Source: Spirochaetes bacterium GWB1_60_80
GTDB lineage: Bacteria; Spirochaetota; Spirochaetia; Treponematales; UBA12059
DNA length: 53,417 bases
Direction of reading: 5' to 3'
NCBI GenBank assembly: GCA_001829185.1
Contig: MIAR01000054.1
Span: 1-53,417, forward strand
Part shown: one piece after another, positions 49,303 through 53,417 of the stretch
Layout: every line of letters begins with the position of its first letter
Position numbering within the stretch: position 1 is the first letter of the stretch
Program-made: the position numbers and the translations under genes
Notes under the pieces: model-generated
The model's database searches: none
The model's input: the letters and a program-made list of their open reading frames with translations, nothing else
What the model was told of the DNA's origin: nothing

Positions 49303-51816
49303 TCAGTCTGCCTGCCGCTTAATATCGTTCAGGATGCGGGCGTACTCGTCGCGGCCGGTGGCGCTGAACAGGCTGGCAAAGTTGTCCAGGCAAAGCTCGC
49401 GCCAGTGGGGCTGGTCATCCGGCGGGCTGACGCTCAGGAGCTCGAGCCGGGCAAAGGCGCTCCGCTCCGGGCTGGCGCCAGGCGCCTCGGCCAATTCCAA
49501 GAGCTTGCCACGGGCCTCTGTCAGGGCTGTGGCCATCGCGCTGGTTGTTCCTGGCTGCCGGGTGTACAGGTACCAGCGCAAAGGACCGGCCCGGATGATG
49601 ATATCTTCGCGTTCGTCCTCCTTGGCCTCAGCCAGGGCTTGGTCGATCGCCTCGAGGGCGGCGGCGAAATGGCTCTGGGCAGCCAAGGCTTTGCCGTAGT
49701 AATATAAGTATTCGCTGGTGTAATATTTGATGCCGATCTCGCGCCCGATGGCTAAGGCTTCCTGCAGGCGGCTGTACGCTTCGGCGCTGTCCCCCTTCTT
49801 AAGGGCGGCCGCGCCCAGGCCGCAGCGGGCGATGCTGATGCCCAGTCGGTAACCATAGCGGCCGGCTAGCTCAAGCTGGCGCTGGTAGCACTGGATCGAC
49901 TCGGTCAGATTTCCCTTTTCGTCCCAGGCATAAGCCAGGTTGCCGAAGACCTTGGACAGCACCACCGGGTCGCCGGACTTCTCCAGGCGCTCGGCCAACT
50001 GCCGGAGGATGTTGATGGCATCCGTGAATTTAAATTCTCCTAAATAGACCAGCCCGATGTTGTTGAGCGAGGAGACAATGGCCGCTTCGTTGGCGCTGGT
50101 CTGGGCCAGCAGCAGCTTGTGCTGGTAGGCCTCGCGGGCGGCCGGCCAATCCTGGCGGGCGTCCAGCACCATGCCTAGCCGGCCCCAGCTGATCATGGCG
50201 GCGTCGTTGTTGCCTGTCCGTTCAGCCAGCTCGAGGGCCGCTTGCAGCAGCTCGAAAGCCTTGTCGCGCTGGCTTTGCAGGTCGGCGATATGGCCCAATC
50301 CGCTCAGCGCCCAGCATTCTTCATAGTAATTCAGCTGCTGTCGGCTGGTCTCAAGCAGTCGTTGGTAGGTTTCCTTGGCCAGGCTGATGAGGCCGGCCTG
50401 CTGGGCGCTTTCGGCCTTTTTGCGCAGCAGTTCGAAGCTGCCGTCCAGTTGCCGCTCATCCAGGTGCCGCAAGGCTTTCTCATAGTACTCGACGGCTTGG
50501 CGGTGACGGAATTCCTTGCGCGCCAGGTTGGCCGCCCGCTCGTACCAGACGGCCGCCTGGGAGCTGCCGGCCAGCTCGTAATGCCAACCTAACTCGTGGG
50601 CGTAGAAATCGGCGGCGTTGGCATAGCTCGTTTCCATCGCTTCGGCGCAGGCTAGGTTTAGCCGCCGGCGTTCGTCTTCCTCCAGGCCGGCGTAGATACT
50701 GTCCCGCCCGGCCGCCTGGTTGAAGGAGTACTCGTGGTCGACGCCGGGGTGCCAGAAACCTTCTTCGGTACCGTGTTGCAGGCAGGTTTGGGTATTGCTG
50801 CCTTCCATGTTCCAGGCCGCCAGGCAGACGCGTTCCAGCAGGTCGGCGTTAAAATGCAGACCGCAGACGCTGGCCGCCTTGATGCAACGCTGCAAGTTGG
50901 GCGGCAAGCGGGAAACGCGGCCGTTGATGATGTCAACCTCGCTGCCTGGCAGGACGGTATCGAATTCCACCTTGTCGGAATTATTGAGCAGGTTGTCCTG
51001 CAACAGTAAGGTCATCTGTTCAATCAAGTAGGGAATGCCGCCGGTTTTCTGGTGAATCACCCGGCAGACCGATTCGTTGAGGCTGAATTCGCAGCTCTGG
51101 CCGCTGCACAGTTGGTTTACCAAGCTGCGGGTTTCCTCGGCGTCCAACGGCGCCAGATCCAGGCTGTCGTCGGCTTGTTCGAGCAGGGGCTGCAGGCTGG
51201 CCGGGACGGCTAGATCCGAGCGCAGGCTGGCCATGACGATGATACCGCTGTTGGACAGGTTAACCAGGAGGCGGGTCGACTCGAAATCCAGCCATTGGCT
51301 GTTCTTGACGCACAGCGCCAACGGCTGCAGCTCGGTTTCGGCGTTTAGCAGACTGCGCAGGGCATTGGCTGCCAGGTCGTACAGCGTCTCAGGCTTCAGT
51401 TTCTGGATATGTTCCGGCTGGCTGATGCCGCTCAACCACAGCAGCCAGGCTTCGCCCGGTTCCATTTCAGCCCGCCGGCGATAGGGTAGGCTCTCCACCA
51501 GCCGGCGGTAACTGCGGCTGAAGGCCGAGGCCGGGTCATTGTATTTTAGCGACGAAGGCCCCAGGAAACGCTTGCGCAGCCATTGCCCGAACACTTGGTA
51601 GGGTTTCTGCAGACTGGCCTCGCAGTGCAGTAACACCTGGTTTATCGGATGGTCGCTATTGGTGCAGGCCGCGTCAATCAGACGGGTTTTGCCCATACCG
51701 GCCGGACCGCGTACTAACACCACGCCGTGCTTAACGGTGATGGCGGCCTTCAACCAAGCGCTGAGGTTCTTGAATTCAGTCTCTCGGCCGATCATGCTTC
51801 CTGGTCTCAATTGCAT
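49303..51816 (-). CDS. AAA/STAND-type ATPase with TPR repeats
   Basis: 837 residues. An NTPase domain (about 8-290) has Walker A GPAGMGKT (37-44). The expected Walker B acidic pair is degenerate (ALCVKNSQWLD), so ATP hydrolysis is uncertain. A winged-helix-like section follows, then about ten TPR-like helical repeats from about 420 to 740 (for example AVEYYEKALRHL, AISWGRLGMVLDARQDWPAAREAY). This is the STAND/MalT-like plan found in signalling ATPases, often with N-terminal cyclase or C-terminal HTH domains; neither is present. The ATG at 51816 has GAGGAG upstream; the in-frame TTG five codons earlier lies within that site. Operon partner is the LarA-like gene. Confidence 0.9.
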   Translation of the reverse strand: MQLRPGSMIGRETEFKNLSAWLKAAITVKHGVVLVRGPAGMGKTRLIDAACTNSDHPINQVLLHCEASLQKPYQVFGQWLRKRFLGPSSLKYNDPASAFSRSYRRLVESLPYRRRAEMEPGEAWLLWLSGISQPEHIQKLKPETLYDLAANALRSLLNAETELQPLALCVKNSQWLDFESTRLLVNLSNSGIIVMASLRSDLAVPASLQPLLEQADDSLDLAPLDAEETRSLVNQLCSGQSCEFSLNESVCRVIHQKTGGIPYLIEQMTLLLQDNLLNNSDKVEFDTVLPGSEVDIINGRVSRLPPNLQRCIKAASVCGLHFNADLLERVCLAAWNMEGSNTQTCLQHGTEEGFWHPGVDHEYSFNQAAGRDSIYAGLEEDERRRLNLACAEAMETSYANAADFYAHELGWHYELAGSSQAAVWYERAANLARKEFRHRQAVEYYEKALRHLDERQLDGSFELLRKKAESAQQAGLISLAKETYQRLLETSRQQLNYYEECWALSGLGHIADLQSQRDKAFELLQAALELAERTGNNDAAMISWGRLGMVLDARQDWPAAREAYQHKLLLAQTSANEAAIVSSLNNIGLVYLGEFKFTDAINILRQLAERLEKSGDPVVLSKVFGNLAYAWDEKGNLTESIQCYQRQLELAGRYGYRLGISIARCGLGAAALKKGDSAEAYSRLQEALAIGREIGIKYYTSEYLYYYGKALAAQSHFAAALEAIDQALAEAKEDEREDIIIRAGPLRWYLYTRQPGTTSAMATALTEARGKLLELAEAPGASPERSAFARLELLSVSPPDDQPHWRELCLDNFASLFSATGRDEYARILNDIKRQAD

Positions 51817-52117
51817 CAACGTACTCCTCAATTATAATAGCTGACATGCTAGAATCCGGCAAGGCGGCAGACCAGCAATAGTAGCTTCGGTGGCAACGAT
51901 TGCTGGTAACGAAATTGGAGAAACGCAAGCGATATATCAGTTTTTTTCGGTAGTATAGCGTCAAAATTCGACAAAAAACGATGCTAAAAAGTTGCTTTTT
52001 CCCAGTAGTATGCTATATTATCAATCTTGTCGCAGTATTGTCCAATATGTGCAGTCATCCGGCAAGTGGTACTCGATAGAATGTATCAATTTCAACCAAA
52101 ATACAGCGGGGGTAGGA
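51817..52117. promoter_or_regulatory. Divergent intergenic region between AAA-TPR and sigma factor genes
   Basis: For the sigma gene, TTGCTT (51992-51997) and TATATT (52014-52019) are 16 bp apart, with TGC before the -10 (extended -10). The leader is about 90 nt. For the AAA gene, minus-strand TTGCCG (51857-51862) and TATTAT (51834-51839) are 17 bp apart, but the start would fall in the ribosome site, so that promoter is doubtful. The region is AT-rich compared with the genes. No other gene or RNA is recognised in it. Confidence 0.5.
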
Positions 52118-53131
52118 ATGGAACCGGCAACCAATCGCAAGGTCGCGGCGCGCAAACGTCGAAAACCGACTACTGTCGTTTCGGTCAAGAAAATCCACAA
52201 GGCTCCGGTTGAGGGAGAAAGCGACCCGCTGGCATTGTACCTCAAGCAGATTGCCCGGTACAATTTACTCAGTGCCGATGAAGAGCAGACTATCGGCCAG
52301 GCCATCCAGAAATCGCGGCATGCTATCGCGGCGGTAGAATTGCTTTTTCAGAACGGTTCCCTGGCCGAATCCGAATTCCAGGTTCAGAAAAAGCGTCACG
52401 AAACCGAATTGCTGGCCAGTAAAAACCGGATGATTTCCAGCAACCTGCGCCTGGTGGTCAGCATCGCCAAGAATTACCAGCATCGTGGCCTGGCGCTGCT
52501 TGACATCATCGATGAAGGCAATATCGGTCTCATCGAAGCCGTTGAACGTTTCGATTACACCCGCGGTTGCCGTTTTTCCACCTATGGAACCTGGTGGATC
52601 CGGCAGGCTATTATCAAGAGCCTAGCCGACAAGGGACGCGTCATCCGTATCCCCATCCACATGCTAAACACCATCAAAAAGTGCTATTTTGTCGCCAAAC
52701 AGCTTACCCAGGACCTAGGCCGCGACCCAAATCCGGATGAACTGGGCGAAAAACTGAATATGGATCCGCGCAAGGTCAAGGAAATCATGAAGCTCTCCCA
52801 GGAAACAGCCTCGTTGGATACCACCGTCGACGAGGACAACATCACCCACCTGGCCGACCTGATTAGCGACGATTGCAATATCGAGCCTTTCGACGCCGTT
52901 TTCGCCATGACCCTGCAGGATACCTTGGGCAAGGTGCTGCAGAACCTGAACGACCGCGAAATTACCATTATCACCCTACGCTATGGCCTGAATGGCGAAG
53001 GCCCGCTCACCCTAGAAGAAACCGGCAAACTGCTCGGCATCACCCGCGAGCGCGTCCGCCAGATCCAGGAAAAGGCGCTGCATAAGCTGAAGGATCTTCA
53101 GCAACTGAACGAATACCAAGAAGTCATGTAA
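52118..53131 (+). CDS. RpoD-family (group 1/2, RpoS-sized) RNA polymerase sigma factor
   Basis: 337 residues. A basic N-terminus (about 8-28) replaces region 1.1. Region 1.2 starts at [21 protein letters not shown] (about 36). Region 2 includes [21 protein letters not shown] and [14 protein letters not shown] (152-165). Region 3 is RVIRIPIHM to about 235. Region 4 ends in the [28 protein letters not shown] (297-321). The short size and lack of region 1.1 suggest an alternative (RpoS/RpoH-like or second RpoD) rather than the housekeeping factor, though that is uncertain. The ATG at 52118 follows GGTAGGA; the frame extension to 51992 overlaps the promoter. The stop overlaps the first base of a long hairpin. 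Confidence 0.95.
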   Translation: MEPATNRKVAARKRRKPTTVVSVKKIHKAPVEGESDPLALYLKQIARYNLLSADEEQTIGQAIQKSRHAIAAVELLFQNGSLAESEFQVQKKRHETELLASKNRMISSNLRLVVSIAKNYQHRGLALLDIIDEGNIGLIEAVERFDYTRGCRFSTYGTWWIRQAIIKSLADKGRVIRIPIHMLNTIKKCYFVAKQLTQDLGRDPNPDELGEKLNMDPRKVKEIMKLSQETASLDTTVDEDNITHLADLISDDCNIEPFDAVFAMTLQDTLGKVLQNLNDREITIITLRYGLNGEGPLTLEETGKLLGITRERVRQIQEKALHKLKDLQQLNEYQEVM

Positions 53132-53255
53132 CGCCTTTCTTTGCCAGGGTATCTACGTCGTTGGAACGGGCCAGGTGATGCTCGCCGTACAAAAGTACGG
53201 CTTCGCGTCGCCTGGCCCGTTCCGCCTTGTAGCTCCTCCTGGCAAAGAAAGGCGT
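53131..53255. repeat. 125-nt interrupted hairpin starting at the sigma gene stop codon
   Basis: Outer arms 53131-53148 and 53238-53255 are perfect 18-bp complements (ACGCCTTTCTTTGCCAGG). An inner perfect 11-bp stem, AACGGGCCAGG (53165-53175) with CCTGGCCCGTT (53211-53221), and a terminal stem CCGTAC/GTACGG around AAAA lie inside. No T-tract follows. It could stabilise or terminate the sigma mRNA, or be a palindromic repeat element. Confidence 0.8.
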
Positions 53256-53270
53256 CTCTTGGCTGTGGAG

Positions 53271-53303
53271 GCCAGGGTATCTACGCCGTTGGAACGGGCC
53301 AGG
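53271..53303 (+). repeat. Partial direct copy of the hairpin's left half
   Basis: 33 bases repeat 53143-53175 with one difference (T to C at 53286 relative to the first copy). The right arm is not repeated, so this copy cannot form the full hairpin. It marks the unit as a duplicating repeat. Confidence 0.75.
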
Positions 53304-53330
53304 CGATCCGCTGCGGTGGGCTGGGAGCGT

Positions 53331-53417
53331 GTTGCCTCATAATAAAATCTAGTCCTACGAGGTGGTTGCCTCATAAGTCAAATTCTAGTCCAAGGATAAG
53401 CTTGGACTAGAGTTTCC
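53331..53417. repeat. Repeat array at right window edge, inverted relative to the left edge
   Basis: Two units read on the minus strand (53331-53355 and 53362-53391) share GGACTAGA...TTATGAGGCAAC with the units at 32-92. A 15-bp stem with one T-G pair (53380-53394 with 53401-53415) follows, so a third, opposite half-site is present. If these are insertion-sequence ends, the element continues beyond the window. Confidence 0.6.

Noticed and set aside
1-53417. tRNA or rRNA genes
   Set aside because: No cloverleaf with a T-loop GTTCGA-type core or rRNA-like conserved stretch was noticed on either strand; this is a visual check only.

Overview
The window is about 53 kb of GC-rich bacterial DNA, densely coded, with most genes in compact operons and start/stop overlaps. 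A V-type ATP synthase, indolepyruvate:ferredoxin oxidoreductase, an ADP-forming acyl-CoA synthetase, a Na+-pumping decarboxylase beta subunit and the absence of any respiratory gene suggest an anaerobic, amino-acid-fermenting bacterium. The style of the broken receiver/PAS kinase and of the V-ATPase operon fits Spirochaetota, but this is inferred from protein flavour only and no rRNA or other marker confirms it. Related repeat arrays lie in opposite orientation at the two extreme ends, so the window may be a whole contig that broke at a repeated element.

Layout. 172-4417: typA (+), converging on fabF and a FabK/nitronate-monooxygenase-like flavoprotein (-). 4686-14432: a minus-strand V-ATPase operon in the order H-C-I-K-F-E-A-B-D, followed by a universal stress protein and a lone PTS EIIA. 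14433-15042: promoter region, a probable group II intron 3' remnant (domains V/VI) and a 131-bp structured mobile repeat. 15042-16913: a secreted subtilase of lower apparent GC. 17177-18476: Na+-pumping decarboxylase beta subunit plus a 51-residue gamma-like membrane protein. 18646-22055: a large membrane protein, an MFS permease and an FMN-binding lipoprotein. 22095-23452: a sensor kinase pseudogene interrupted by a second, identical 131-bp repeat. 23514-26732: Orn/Lys/Arg decarboxylase and pirin. 26884-30938: a PaaX-like regulator, an unusual isochorismatase-DUF885 fusion lipoprotein and a FISUMP-type secreted protein. 31009-34197: a DUF4382 lipoprotein, then an ECF sigma factor, a membrane protein with an outward-facing CBM48/AMPK-glycogen-binding domain, and a secreted protein. 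34359-37460: a three-gene ABC-2 exporter behind a perfect palindromic operator. 37605-40585: hybrid-architecture sensor kinase and single-domain response regulator. 40787-46607: glutamine synthetase-like enzyme, IorA, IorB and acyl-CoA synthetase. 46816-51816: a degenerate class III cyclase-like protein converging on an AAA-TPR/LarA pair. 52118-53131: RpoD-family sigma factor, ending in a long hairpin.

How the genes fit together. IorAB would turn aryl pyruvates into aryl-acyl-CoA plus reduced ferredoxin, the acyl-CoA synthetase would recover ATP, and the glutamine synthetase-like enzyme may handle released ammonia. OadB-like Na+ export and the V-ATPase link decarboxylation to ion gradients. 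Two sequence-level stories stand out. One is a family of TA-inserting, hairpin-rich 131-bp repeats: two identical copies, plus a diverged copy with a compensatory stem change inside the V-ATPase operon. The other is a pair of unusual protein architectures: the isochorismatase-DUF885 fusion and the ECF sigma/CBM48 transmembrane partner.
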